Position numbers and translations under genes: made by a program. Positions 38,236 through 50,896 of a stretch of DNA of 64,000 bases are shown piece after piece. Source of the stretch: Musa acuminata AAA Group (lineage: Eukaryota; Streptophyta; Magnoliopsida; Zingiberales; Musaceae); the NCBI RefSeq assembly GCF_036884655.1, contig NC_088344.1, positions 35,394,501-35,458,500 of the forward strand. The letters are read 5' to 3'. Under the pieces are notes generated by a model. The model saw only the letters and a program-made list of their open reading frames with translations, ran no database searches and was not told the origin of the DNA. Numbering within the stretch: the stretch's first letter is position 1; the number at the start of each line of letters is the position of its first letter.

Positions 38236-39228
38236 ACCAGCTAAATCATCAAATCAGACTAAACCACTTGAAACAGTATGAACGAGGCACAATTTCAAAG
38301 AGAGGATTTGATCACGAATTATGTCAGGGTGTAAAAGGGAGAGAGGGAGAACAACGACAAAAAGATCGATACACACGGCAAAACCAATGATGCTGAGCAT
38401 CCATGAATTCAGTCTTCTAAATTCGATTAATCTTGTTTATAGCAAAATTATAGGGTATCTTCTGGTATGGTTCTCACGACAAAAATCAACAGTTATGTCA
38501 AAATCAACATGATATGAAGCCTCGAAATCGACATGACACACGTGTGTGATGTAACACTTTGGATTCATCTCATTGCCCATGTCGCTCGGGGTCGTACGAG
38601 ACAACATTGTGCGATGTGAAATCAAGTAAGTTGATCCACATCGTATGGGATATATGAGTCGATCACCCAAAGCATTGACAGTCATTAACAAGAGGTATAG
38701 AAGCCAACCCCTAGCCAGGGGATGAGACCTCCAACACTCGAGACACTCTCAACTCCATATAAGCTTCCAAGGGATCGAGAGCTCCCTCCCCCACAACTTC
38801 GACTTATGTGTGTAGAAACTTAGACACGGAAAAACCGAATCGACTCTCAGCTCCTCCTTGGGTCAACCCAACTGATGACGCTCTGACCCTACTTAGCATC
38901 GACCATCTTGCCTCAAGAATCTGTGTGAATGATCTTGTGTTCTCGAGATCAAATCGAGCCGTGAAGTTGTGCAACAATCAACACCAGCAATACTTCCCTC
39001 TCATGGAACAAACATTTACGATTGACAAATTGCCTTAATATTCAGTCAAAACAATTATGTTATCAAATTTGAATTGATTTTTTGTTTGTACGCTATCTGA
39101 ACACCGAAAACCCACTACCAGTTTGGAGGACTCAGCTTTTTAGATTAAGCTTGTTTCCTTCTGAGGCTCTGCAGACTTTTTCTCATCCTTCTGTCCTTTT
39201 CTCATCAATAAGTTACAAATGGAATAAA
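37864..39228. other. Intergenic: PIP 3' flank, TA microsatellite, possible LTR-like fragment
   Basis: After the PIP 3' UTR come a long TA run (38161-38233) and then a GC-richer part at about 38500-39040. The latter has CACGTGTG, TCGGGGTCG, CCATATAAGCTTCC and CTCTCAGCTCC words reminiscent of a retrotransposon LTR. Termini and a partner copy were not found. Small open frames here have no recognisable domain. Confidence 0.4.
38161..38233. repeat. (TA)36 microsatellite
   Basis: An uninterrupted TA dinucleotide run of 72-73 bp. Such tracts are length-variable between individuals and can extrude cruciforms. Confidence 0.97.
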
Positions 39229-42200
39229 TCAACTTTTGGATTTTTTCGTTTCTTGGAGCTGTAAAATTGCATCAAAGCCAAAATCATTTCCCGGTTGGAA
39301 TGTTGATTCAAGCTCTTCATAGCTCTGCTTAACTCTAAGATCTTTGGTTACCTTGAAGCTCTCCTGTAACATGTATTCAGTAAAAGCATGATGTATGACT
39401 ACAATTGGGAACAACTGAAGAGAAGAAAGAGCTCACTGTTCTTTGTAAATTACTGGTACTAACATGGACACCATTAAAAATACTTACAATGATGTAACAC
39501 ATTATAGCAGCATGTTAATACAAAAGTACCTTTTCAATATATTCAGCAACTGTAGCATTGATGATTTTTTTGATAGAGTGATTGTTAACTTTTGATGGCC
39601 CAATGATGTGCATGAGAATATCTTTTGGTATCTGCAGTTAAAGAGTACAATATTGAAAATCACCACCATTCATATGATAATGTAAATAACTGCACTAAAT
39701 TCAGATATCAGGAAAAAAAAATATCGGATGTCAGGTACTAGCATTGCTTTAATGAAGCCAATAGAAGAAATCTACTAAAACAGCACATTCACCCGTTTCT
39801 AAAACAATTTTCAGCTTCTAGCTACGTAAATGTACATTGGGCAATCTAAAACTCGGTAAAAAGTTCAGAAACAAATTTGCCAGAGAACCTCAGGAAATTC
39901 ACAAAATATGTGGTTTCCAGTAAAAATAACAGCTCAACTAAAATCAATTGGACATGAAGACAGGAAGACCATCGAAATTATTGAGTCACTTTGACAAAGT
40001 CTGCAGGGTGTCGTATCTACATAGCTAAATCTTATTTCAAAATAAGAGGAAAGGCGAATTACCAAAAGGAAACTTCTTCATGCTTTAGTCTATGCTTTGT
40101 TTTTGCTTTCTCTATTATTCATGGAACTAGTAAAATTTCAGGTGCTAAAAATAACAAGAATTCAGATGGTCCAGTAAAAGCACATTTCCTATGTGAAGTC
40201 CCAGGGTCTCTTTGGGTCTTTAGTTTTACCAAACAAGGTCTGTTATACCTGGCCATATGATTAAAATTATAACCAGTCAGATCTGTAGTCGGCAAATTAC
40301 CAGACCTGCAAGGTTTTATTCATTCCTATCTGTTGATGTAGCCTCCTTCAATTGTAATTCCTAAAACCTACATTTTTGCCCATAATCAAATTTTGTAGTC
40401 TTAATAAGTCCATATAATTATAATTCCAGACTTGGTTGCCTGTGTGACTCAAACACGTTAATGCAAGTTTGAACTTCAAGACTAGGCAATGTGGGGGAAC
40501 GGTAAAAGATCCATCAACATCGCTATCTAACACCTTGTTGATTCTTACCCAGATTATCAACCAGTATAGGGAAGTTTTACACTTCACCAGAGAATTGGAT
40601 GTAAAAACTACAAGTCAGAAGCAACAATCTGTCAGTATACATATTATAAACAGAAGCATCCTGATGCTTTCACAAAGTGCTGCATTATGGGCACAAAAGC
40701 TTTCCATTTGACTTGCAAAAGCCAGTCAAAACCACACACTAGATGTCTGGACACTTTTTGAGTAAGACTACTTTGATAAAATTTAGATCTTTCTAATCAA
40801 AATTAGTATCACAGCATTGAATTTATGAAGAGGATCTGTTTTCCAATTGAGAATTGACGAGGTCTACTAACAAAAGATTGAGAAAATCAGATGGCTTATA
40901 GATTTCTGAAGCCATTTTAAATCAATCACCAACATTCCAAGTGACATTCTAATGTCCAGAAGAGAACATTTTACAGGGTAACTACTTGACTAATGCAACT
41001 TGCATAACAATAAAAAGATGACATAAGCAGTAAAACTTACATCAGGAGTCTTCCCTGATACATCCAAGAATTTTTCCACCAGTCATGAACAATGGGAACC
41101 AACAAGAATACAAGTCAGTTTATTCTGTGAAGGACATCTTGATCAACATTTAATAGTGCAGAGAAAGCAACAAAAAAGATAGCAATCTGTAAGATGATTC
41201 CAAATGCCATGTTCTTCAAGTAATGAAAGTTACTGAAGTTCTAAAAGTTATAGACGATAATAACTGAGTGTAAAAATGGAAAAGATATAAAAGTTGATAT
41301 CATCCTGTCCCACAAACCAAGGATCACACATGAATGCAATGTAAATGAGATCAGCCAATCCGTATTGAAGTATCCAGTAGTGGCAGAATGACTGAAAAAG
41401 GAGTTAGTTTGGCATAATAAGGTGGTATGATGGTTATTTAAAAACTGGTGACAGTTCTCTGAATCAAGCACAATGAAGGGAAAAAGAGGTAAGCAGCTGA
41501 TCTACCGAACCACAATAATTGCAAAAAAAAAGCCTTTTGTGACATGCCATTCAACAAACCATGTAGCTTGAAACTGTGGAGATATGCTTGTCATGAATAA
41601 ATATGCTAGTGTGAATGTATTGTAAATATTCAACAAATTCAAAATGTGATATCAGATTCACCTCCTTTCACTCTCCGAAAACCAGGAATTGGTTGTGCAG
41701 CAGCAACTAATTTGGAAAACACATCATCAAAGATGGCCTGAGTTCTAGTGCCAGATACATCAACCCTAATCTGCATCCAAGGTTATGTCACAATTTTAAG
41801 TTTGTATGCTCTCAAGAATTATGCCAAAGCTTCAAGGAAATACATAGTCAATAGTAAATGTCAAATAACTTGCAATTGACAATCTTCAAGATCAATCCAT
41901 AATTATTGGAAAATTTATTATCAAACATTCAAACATGAAATAAACAAAACATATTAGTGATTTTTACCTTTATCTCTCTATCATCTGAGTTGTTAACAGT
42001 AACAGTGAAGTCCTCAAAAGGAGACATGGAATTACCAAGACTCTCAGGATCTGCATTTCAAATATGGAGAATAGGTTATTACAAATATGCTGACTGGTAA
42101 AAGAAGTAGCATAGACTTCTACCTGAAGATATTGCTTCAATTGCATCAATACTTTTGTAGCCATCCCTGTATAGATCTGGAATTTTTTAATAAGGGTGTA

Positions 42201-42666
42201 ACTCTGGCTATGTCATCGGTTGCAGTTAGAAACAAAAAGGATGCACAGAGAGGCAACTGTGATATTTGCATGTGTTTTTTCTTTAAGATAAAAGAAGTTG
42301 ATGGAACTAGAGCACAAGTAATTAGGAGGGGAAAGCAGGACAGGTGGAGAAGCAGGATACAACATAACTATTCTATTGCCACTATGACTCTGACGTAGTT
42401 ATTAACTCTGAAGAACAAAGGTATTTTTTTAATATGAGAAAGAAAGTGGATGTGAAGCAGAACTTAGTACATGTAGATTCCAACATTGTTGTTAACGGAA
42501 ATATACAGGAATTTTACGAAGTTCAAAAGTACATGGAAAGATATTCTATAAAACCTAATAGAGATTTCTCATCAAAATATATTCTATGGTCCTACGGAAA
42601 CTCATTTTCAGAACTAGATCCCAATTGGATAGAACTTTGTCTTAGGGGAGTATTAGCAAAAATATA

Positions 42667-42697
<31 letters not shown>

Positions 42698-43408
42698 CAA
42701 AACAAAACAAAGGCAATAGAAAGAGAAAAGACAGAAGAATTATACAAAAACAACATGCTTCTTCTGGAACAGCATGAACTAACTCATAAAGTATTGGTAC
42801 CTTCTAAAATTTTCTCGAGTGACATTTTGCATATGAATTGATGACTGCATTCTCTGAGAGAATGGTAATCCAGCACACAGGTTTATTCTTTTCTTTCGAA
42901 TCATTATCTGTAGAGAGATACAATCACAGAACAATGTTAAGGAATCTAGCATCTCATTTATTTGTCGAGGATAAAGGATATACATATAGTGACCCTTCCA
43001 TATACCGTGTCCAAGAATTAAAATGCAGATAATTATAGGTTAACCAATGATGCAAAGAGTCCAAATAATCACGCCTATGAAATTGCTTACACAAGTAGCA
43101 TCCTTTAGTGAATTATTTCATAAGCACACCAATGAAACTGCTCAAAGGGGAACAATTGCTTAATCTCTCTCCTCCACAGGACTTAAAAGGAGGAATTGCA
43201 ATACACGAGCCAAACCGAAACTGATTTCATCCCTCATGCCAGACTTTGCGAGGAACAAAAGGAACAAACTAATGTGCCAGAAAAGAAACAGATCAAAGTA
43301 CTTGTTGATGATCTAAGAATTAGTTATCACAAAATAGATTTGAGTTCTGGCAGCTTTTGTTACCTCCGGACTCAGTCCATTGCATAAAGGTCTAATGGCT
43401 AACTCCAT
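39229..43408 (-). CDS. Trigger-factor ribosome-binding-domain protein (At2g30695-like)
   Basis: Exons in transcription order: 43408-43364, 42907-42801, 42166-42123, 42050-41968, 41770-41662, 41054-41041, 39631-39530, 39363-39229; 212 aa. The spliced protein starts MELAIRPLCNGL, a plausible plastid transit region. It then has the trigger-factor N-terminal fold: FTVTVNNSDDREIKIRVDVS, AIFDDVFSKLVAAAQPIPGFRR (ribosome-binding GFR-type loop) and KTPDIPKDILMHIIG. The PPIase and C-terminal chaperone domains of bacterial trigger factor are absent, as in the short plant homologues. A role in plastid nascent-chain handling is inferred. Exon 6 is only 14 nt yet needed: it supplies KTPD and keeps phase. 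The first exon is the least certain. Confidence 0.85.
41041..41054 (-). other. 14-nt microexon of the trigger-factor-like gene
   Basis: On the minus strand the sequence is TATCAG, then the 14 nt, then GTAAGT. The preceding exon ends in phase 1 and the next starts in phase 0; the microexon provides exactly 2 + 12 nt. It encodes the end of a Gly codon and KTPD, which completes the trigger-factor motif GFRRVKGGKTPD..IPKDIL. Skipping it would shift the frame. Confidence 0.85.
42668..42711. repeat. (AAAAC)n microsatellite
   Basis: About eight to nine AACAA/AAAAC pentamer repeats in an intron of the trigger-factor-like gene. Confidence 0.92.
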
Positions 43409-43600
43409 TTCGTTCCCCCCTCTCCTCTGGAGATGAAACCCAAAACCCTATCGGAAACCCTAACTCTGGCCTTTCTAGATTTTCCTCTCGGTGTTCCGCC
43501 GGAACCGTTTAAAGAGTACCACGTGGCACTCTGTGATGACAAAAGGCTTTCTCGTAATTAATTACAATAAAGAGGACATTTCCGTCAACTGCCTCAGCCG
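43409..43600. promoter_or_regulatory. Short shared upstream region of two divergent genes
   Basis: Only 192 bp separate the ATG of the trigger-factor-like gene (minus strand) from the ATG of a candidate gene on the plus strand. It contains AAACCCTA-type words (telo-box like, near 43441-43470), common in promoters of plant translation-related genes. Bidirectional promoter function is inference. Confidence 0.35.
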
Positions 43601-45357
43601 ATGGACGCCAACGAGCGCTCCCGCCGTTCAAAGAAAATTAGGGTACTTTTACGGTTGAGTCGTTATCGAAATCGTCCGAGGGGAATTCCGGCGTTGGTGA
43701 CCTCGAATACGGTCAGCACGAGGCTTGCGCTTCAACGAAATCAATCTCTATTTCAGCAAGTAATTCTTTTTATTTCTTGAATTCTAGAAATATCTTGTTT
43801 TGATAAGAGGATTTAGATGAGTTTGATTTCTTTTTTGTCCGAAAACACTAGTCTTTAGTAGCACTAAGTTTCCTGTTTCCTTAGCTTGTATGTAAAAGAG
43901 AAATCTTGGTCTCGTGATAATGGGGATATAAATGGTTTGTTCTGTCATCGATCTTCCAAATTAATGTCACCAGATTTTTGTTAGAATATCTCACTTGTTT
44001 CCATTCTCTCTTCCATTTTGTTATTGTGAAGAATCCAATTGGTTGGTTTCACTTCTTGATGGAGTCTGATCTGGTTCAGCATGGAGAACTGTCGATTCAA
44101 TTTGTATTGGAATAAGCTGTGCATGGATGTTGGCAAAGTGATGGAGATGAAATCATATAATTGATGTATGCAGCGAGTGCACGAATATTTACTCTCCTTC
44201 CTGATTTGCTCCTAGTAATTTCTCTGCACTGACCATCAGAGCTAAGGTCAGTTTGGTGGTTGCTCCATGAACTTGGTACACTAATAATTGCACTGTGGTC
44301 GACCTCAAAATGAGACATTCGGCTTCTTTATGGACCAACAGAAGAACAACCTACCAAAAAATGTGGGGCTTTCACATTTCAGTGATCTAACTTTTAGGTG
44401 TGCACCGTTGCCATAGTGGCCCTTGTTTCAAGCCCTTTTAGTTTTCATTAGCAAAGGTGTAGAGAAGAAACTATTAAATTAAAAAGATTGTGATCATATT
44501 TCATAATAGTGATTACTATAAAGTTCTTATCGTGATATGTGTATATAGTGTATTTTTTACGATCTTGTTACTTGGAAAAGGGCTCAAGCATTTGCTATTG
44601 TTATACCATCAATACCAACATGAAGCTTTATACCTATTCAAGGTCACCTCCTTGGATCCTTTTACTCCATTATAGAATTCTTTTCCTTCATCTGGTTTAG
44701 AAATTTGACCTTAAGTCCATACCAATTAACATTACCTTTATAAATGTTCGTAAAGTTTGATCTGTTACATTTTACATTGAACTTTTCATATTCTTCATTG
44801 CTGAAATTGTCGTAACTTGTGAATAAAACTCGGAAAACATGAGGTGAAAAGTCAGTTTATGATGACTTAGACCACTAAGAGCTTGAAGCAGCTTTTGCTC
44901 CTGGAAGTGAATTTGGATCCAGTGCTGTGTAGATGTTAAAAATTTAGATCATGAAACCACCAGCTCAAACTCTCCTTAGTCATGCACAAGGATTCATGTG
45001 CATACCATTTTCCAAAATGCTTTGTTTGTATTTTTCTTCTAACTAGCTAGTACCCTGCTCTTACCGATCTCAATGATGTATCAAAGCAAAATCTATCTTG
45101 AGTTTGGAAACCACTTTTTATGATGTCGCTTTCTGAAAGAATGATGGATAATAGCTAGTTCTTGATGTTTGTACAGGTTTTCTTGTTCATAAAATATGTT
45201 CTTGTCCTGCATGTCTTTGCAGAGGCCTCACATGCTCTCACACCCACCAATGGAAGACATTGATTCCATAGCCAATGAGAGAAGTAAAATCTGTGGAAGT
45301 CAGTTCACAGATATATTACATGCAGGGCATAAGCAAGAAGGGCTAATGTTTTCCTAA
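43601..45357 (+). CDS. Candidate two-exon gene of unknown function (97 aa)
   Basis: Exon 1 43601-43759 (53 codons, MDANERSRRSKKIRVLLRLS.., strongly basic) ends at CAA|GTAATT. Exon 2 45223-45357 starts after TCTTTGCAG and reads RPHMLSHPPMEDIDSIANER to a stop. Both ends are in phase 0, so the frame stays open across a good consensus intron. The N-terminal half is Arg/Lys-rich and the C-terminal half acidic/neutral. I recognise no family. A downstream segment at 45542 (after TTCTCCAG) could be an alternative exon. It may instead be a non-coding transcript that shares the promoter of the divergent gene. Confidence 0.33.
44250..44465. repeat. Dispersed ~200-bp repeat, copy A
   Basis: Shares ordered words with 45925-46155: AATAATTGCA, TGTGGT, CATTCGGCTTCTT or CTTCGGCTTCTT, ATGGACCA, AATGTGGGG, TTGCCATAGTGGCC. 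Both copies are in direct orientation about 1.68 kb apart. Copy A lies in the intron of the candidate gene. No terminal repeats were seen. Confidence 0.7.
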
Positions 45358-48300
45358 AATCTTACAGTTTCAATGTATTCCCTATGCTTTGATATGTTCT
45401 ACCATCAAGTGGCGGATCTTGGATTAGAATAATTGTTTTCACAAAGCTTTCAAACACTAGATTTTATCTTTAGGGAATGCTACATCTGGACTATCTTTAT
45501 AGTTTCTTTCTTCTAAGTTCAACTCTTTTTTGTCTTCTCCAGGTGTAACTATGGTCAACAACCTCAGAGGACAGAGGTCACATCTCTCCTACAAATTTAA
45601 GATGTAAGTGTTTGTGTTACTTTGATTAGAACAATTTAAAATACCAGCTAACTAGAAAAAGATGATTTATTGCATAACATTATAATTTGGATGTAACCTT
45701 ACCATGATATCAAGGTATCCATTCACTAAAAAAATAGAACAAAGACAATTGAAGATATCCAAATATTTTAGTTCTACCTTAAGTTATCTCTAGATTGCAA
45801 GATATTTAACAAATATAATTATTAGAGTTGATACTTGAGTGCTTCATATTCTTTATTTTAGTAGGTTAGGAATGGGTAAGGAAATGATTGTTTTGGTGTA
45901 TGGTCTTTTTTAGTTCTTAAATTGCTTTGATGGTGGCGGGGCTCAAATGGTGTATCCTTATCACGAATAATTGCAATGTGGTGGGGTCTCACATGAGACC
46001 TTCGGCTTCTTGATGGACCACCAAAAGTCCAGCCGACCAATTAAATGTGGGGTTTTCAAAGCTCCAGTGGTTGAACTTTTGGGGATGCAATGTTGCCATA
46101 GTGGCCATTCGTTCCCCCTCAAGCTCTTTGGATTTTCTTGAACAATGGAATGGACGGAGGAGTTGACATCAAACTAAATGGATTTCATTTGATGTAACTA
46201 GAGACATTATGTCATACAAATATCAAAGAATCATATAACTGATCCCAAATAATTGAGACACAAAATTCATCGAACATTTTCCTTTTCTTCATTTTCTTGA
46301 AATAGGTGCAATTTATGTTTTTATTGTCTGTAGACTAAATGTCATAAACAGTTCTAATGTTCTTTTTTTGTCACCACCTTCCGTCTTAGAATTTATTTCT
46401 TTTCATGCTGTTTGTCAACAAGGTTTCAACTTCTTTCTCTAATATGGATTAGGTGGTGACAGTGGTGTACTCTCTATTTCTAATAGTTTCAGAAGTTGAA
46501 AGTTTCTACTTCTATTTCTTGTACAGTACTTTTCAAACAAAGACAAGGTTGCCAAACATGACTAATTGCTAGTGTTTATAAGTTTTCACTTTAAAATTCA
46601 AAGTAATTATCAACCACAGTAATGTCAAATACCACCTCTTTTTGCTTCTCCATTCCATAGCAAATGTGTTGTTGTGGAATTGTGTCATGTATCTAAAAAT
46701 CCACTCTACATCAATTCATGTAAATTATCTATGATCAATTATGTTTTATTTTTTTTTGACTCAATGTGGTTGTGGGCTCCATTTCTAGGACCAGTGGGTG
46801 ATTCCACCCTGCACAATAAATAGCCACTGTGAAGGTAACACATCCCTTTCATGACCCTTGGAAAGCTTGTGAACACTGATTTTTCTCTGCCTAATAAGCT
46901 CACAAACAGTATATTTATTTTATGAGACTCCTATGATATCTCATTAGCCCCACCACCTTCTATCTTATCCACCTTGTCCCCCCTTCTGTTGCTATACTGC
47001 CCATAGTATACTAATTTGGTCCTCCACTTACCCAAGTTTCCCTCTTCCCCACATCTACCTTTATTCATCACACCAACAACTATCTCATCAGAAAATTAAA
47101 AAGTTAGTACACAATAAGTCACTTCCTTTATTAAGGGAGAGTTCTGAACAGCAACTGTGAAATGGAGCTCTAAATTTAAGACTTTCCTCCAACAAATTCT
47201 GACAGATCCCAGTTTTTCTGACTCACATAATTTTCTTCCTTACCAACTGTGCCATATTCCATCCTCATAGTTTATTACCCACCAGGCAATTAGCACCAAA
47301 TGGTATTATTATATTTGGATTAATAAAAAAAGCCAGCTTAATCTTAAGTGTCCTCTCAATGATTCCTAATCATGTGAATGCTGATACATTTTCTTTTGGA
47401 TAATGCAGTTTGAAGGCCTAATGTTGCTTTCTTCAGAGTTGGAGAAAGAAAGAGAACATGACTGACAGTTGACTTGAATATGAGTTGTCTCCAAATGACC
47501 CGACTCAGATAAGATTTCAAACCTGCCATATATTGTCTTCAGATTGCTCTCTGGATGACCTTGGAAACTGAGCATGGGTGTGACAATCAAGTCAGGTAAG
47601 TTTTTATGTGGAGGTAGGATTGGATCATTTGGATGCATGTTAATTAATGATGGCTTACTATTAGCTGACATATTTTGGCAATCATGTTCTCCATCCATTA
47701 CATAAACTATGCTAATCCTCTAACAATACCCTTCTTCAACAAAAAGGCAGAAAAAGAGGAGAATGACAACCTTGGAATTGACTGAGCCACACGCAGTGTA
47801 CCACCCACCCACTCCTCCAATGAGAGAGGAGAGAGGAGAGAGGCTAAGAGCTCTTGGTGATTCCGAATTCCGTCTCACAGATTGATGTCATTATGGCAGC
47901 ATCTCCCACTTCCCATCCCAGTGAAGGCTAAGTCCCTGCTGTTACTACATAATAACTTTCTTCTCCTTATAAATTTACATAGCTACCGTTAGACATGCAT
48001 TAAAGGCCACACACCAAACCATATTCTTTCCTAACAATTTATAATTTAAATAACAGGAAAAAGAAATTAAGAGGATAATGTTTCCCAACAATCCTATGTT
48101 ATTCCTGTAAAGAAAAATATTAAAATTTAATAAAAAGAAAATATTAGTCTTAATTGGTTTTTGTTGGAGTGATTTTCCCATTAGATTTTACATATATAAT
48201 GTTTCTGTTAAAAAATAAGAAATTGGGATTAATAAATTATTAAATATAAAAGATTTGATTTTTTTTTTTATATGTGATATTAGCACCTCTCTTTATCTTT

Positions 48301-48709
48301 CAAAACATGGGTTGTTTGAAGTAGATTCCTAACAAATACTAAAATAAACAATATTATAGTTTTTTTACTGCTAGATTTAAATCTTAATTTGGAGACAAAA
48401 GGATACAATTGTAGTGCTATTTCTCACCAACATAATAATGTTCAAATTTTTAATATCTTAATTTAAAATATTTCAATGAATCATTATGTCTTGGAAAATC
48501 TTGCTAGCAAAAAAGTTCTTTTTAGGTAAGTAAGGGTAATACGGTCACATCAGATCAGTGAGCGGAGGGGTAATTTAGGTATTTTGGTTTTTTTTTGTTT
48601 TTCCTATTGTCCCCTTTATTAAAAAGATCATCTTTTTATCTCGTATTTTGTTTGCTTTCTCCTCTGTTCTTGAAACAGAGCAAGCATTGTAGAAGAACCA
48701 GAAGGAGAG
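45358..48709. other. Intergenic DNA with repeat copy B; no convincing gene
   Basis: Contains the second copy of the dispersed repeat (45925-46155). The rest has moderate GC patches with poly-pyrimidine stretches (46920-47050) and a GAGAGAGGAGAG stretch at 47825-47842. A 110-codon open frame on the minus strand (47366-47698) shows no family motif. The last 100 bp is the leader of the RINGv gene. Confidence 0.45.
45925..46155. repeat. Dispersed ~200-bp repeat, copy B
   Basis: Second copy of the element at 44250-44465, in the same orientation. Identity looks around 70% by eye, with strong blocks at GCTTCTTGATGGACCA and GTTGCCATAGTGGCC. Confidence 0.7.
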
Positions 48710-50849
48710 ATGGTAGGGCATTTCATGGTCTGCGTCGACGGGATCATCGCCTCGGCGGCGTGCTTCGAGCCCGTGAATCCCGGCGGTTCTCCTCAGGCGG
48801 ACGGCGGGGCGGTGGAGGAGGGGTGCTCGGTAAGCAGGACGGCCATCGCCGGTCACAAGAAGAAGGGAGGTGAGATGATCGAGTGCAGAATATGCCAGGA
48901 GGAAGGGGACGAGTGCGACATGGAAACCCCTTGCGCTTGTAATGGAACCCTCAAGGTCTTCCCCTTCTCCCCCTCTCTCTTCCCTCCTACCATTCCTAAG
49001 GGACATTTGCTTCTCTCGTTCTCGCAAATCTTATTTCCCCCTAAACATTGTTTTCTGAAACCATTTAATTAAAAATTCTTTAAGTTTTCTTCTGAGCTAA
49101 CGATGAAGTAATATTTCTGTTCAAAAGAGTTTCCTTTCTTTCCTCTCCTCTTTTTGAGTTTTTATTTTTTGTTTTTGTTTGTAGTAATCTTTTTCCTCTA
49201 CACATGCAAAGGATGCTTGGCTTTTTTGTTGTAACTGTAAAATCTCAAAACTTGTTTGGAATGTTACATCTCCTTATGCTTCATGTCCTACTCGCATATG
49301 ATATTTTTATGAAAGTTTTGACATCCGTTTTAGTGCTGATATTGATTGCAATGTATGAGATCTTTATCTTTTTCCTAATTTTGTAGTTATCATTTAAAAC
49401 GAAATCTGTAGATGTCTGACGCTTTTAATTGAGGTAAAGGGCGACATAAGGTTTCCATTTAATTTTTTTTTCCAAAATGTTTACGGAGGTAATAACTTTG
49501 GTTCTTGTGAAACTTATTTGTATTTGTATTTTTTTATACATGTAGAGGGTGTGTACCATTTTTTGTATGGAGGGGGTAAATCTGAAAGACATGATTTTTA
49601 TTTTCTTCTTCCCTTTTAATGCTTTTAGAGGTTGTATCTACGCATGCATCATACTGTGCTTGCACTAAATAGCTTTATGTATATTGGCGTTCGACATCTC
49701 TTCGGACAAGCAGAGGTTTTGGGCGATTGCAACCCATGGCACTGCTATCAATGTTATCGTTTTTCATATGTATTGAATATGCTTGTCTTTGGAATTCAGT
49801 TTTATGTTGGTGTTCATATATTTTAGACAACAGAAAGCTGTAAGGTCCCCAAGGCTGCACATATCTTTTCCCACCAGAACTCTGTTGAGGGAAACACCAC
49901 TAGCCCAGTCGAACAGGGTTCTGGAGGATGATTGACTAAATGTTGCAGAACCCTATAGCATTACCTGAGGAAAAAAAATTACAAAATGGTTGTTGAAAGT
50001 AAATTTACTAGGACTGGAACATGATGCACCAAGTATCCTAGAAAAAGTTACTAGGACTGGAACATGATGCACCAAGTATCCTAGAAAAAGTTACGAAAGG
50101 CTGACACACAAAAGAAGTTCATACATCATGCAAGGAGAGTTGTCTGTTGTGCGGTAGCCATGTTACAGAAATTTTAGAGCAAAGTGGCTTAAAAGAAACA
50201 ATTGAAGGAAATGCCAAAGAACGTTAATAATTTATGACCTTGATTTTACTTAGATGGACCAAGGTCAGTTATTTGTGTTACTAGAAAAATGAGCTACTTT
50301 TAGTTTGATAGTTATCTGTTTACTAACTTGTAAAGCAGCTCTCTCTAATAAAAGGTTATGTTAGTCATTATTGTTCACTGTGTGCGTTGATTTCATATGA
50401 ACTGTTTAACATTCTAATGTATTTGTCAGATTAAGTGGGTTGTCAGGTTCCTTTGCAGTCCGCCAACTCTCAGTAATTTCTTTTGATGAAACAAACTCTC
50501 AGTATAGTGATATCATGCCTTCTTTTAACCGAGACAGTTGGAGTTCTATCTCTCCTGTATCTTATTCTTCTTTATCTACCTGTGAATGGAGCTTTTGTTT
50601 CAGTAGGCAGTCAATTTTTTTATTGTTGTTCAATCTTGTGAGCTTCTGGAAAGTAGGATTTGTAAATATTCTTTTGTTTCACATCATGGTCAAGTATGAT
50701 TACAATGACAATTGTTGGTTGACTTGTTATTTGGTTTTTTCTTGCAGTTTGCCCACAGGAAATGTATTCAGAAATGGTGCAATAAGAAAGGGAATATCAC
50801 TTGTGAAATCTGCAACCAGGTTGGGCTTAAAGATGCTGATCTCCATCCT

Positions 50850-50896
<47 letters not shown>

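Noticed and set aside
38148..38390. Open frame with IYIYIY repeats
   Set aside because: Translation of the TA microsatellite.
47366..47698. 110-codon minus-strand frame
   Set aside because: No domain, no splice context, no compositional contrast to the surrounding intergenic DNA.
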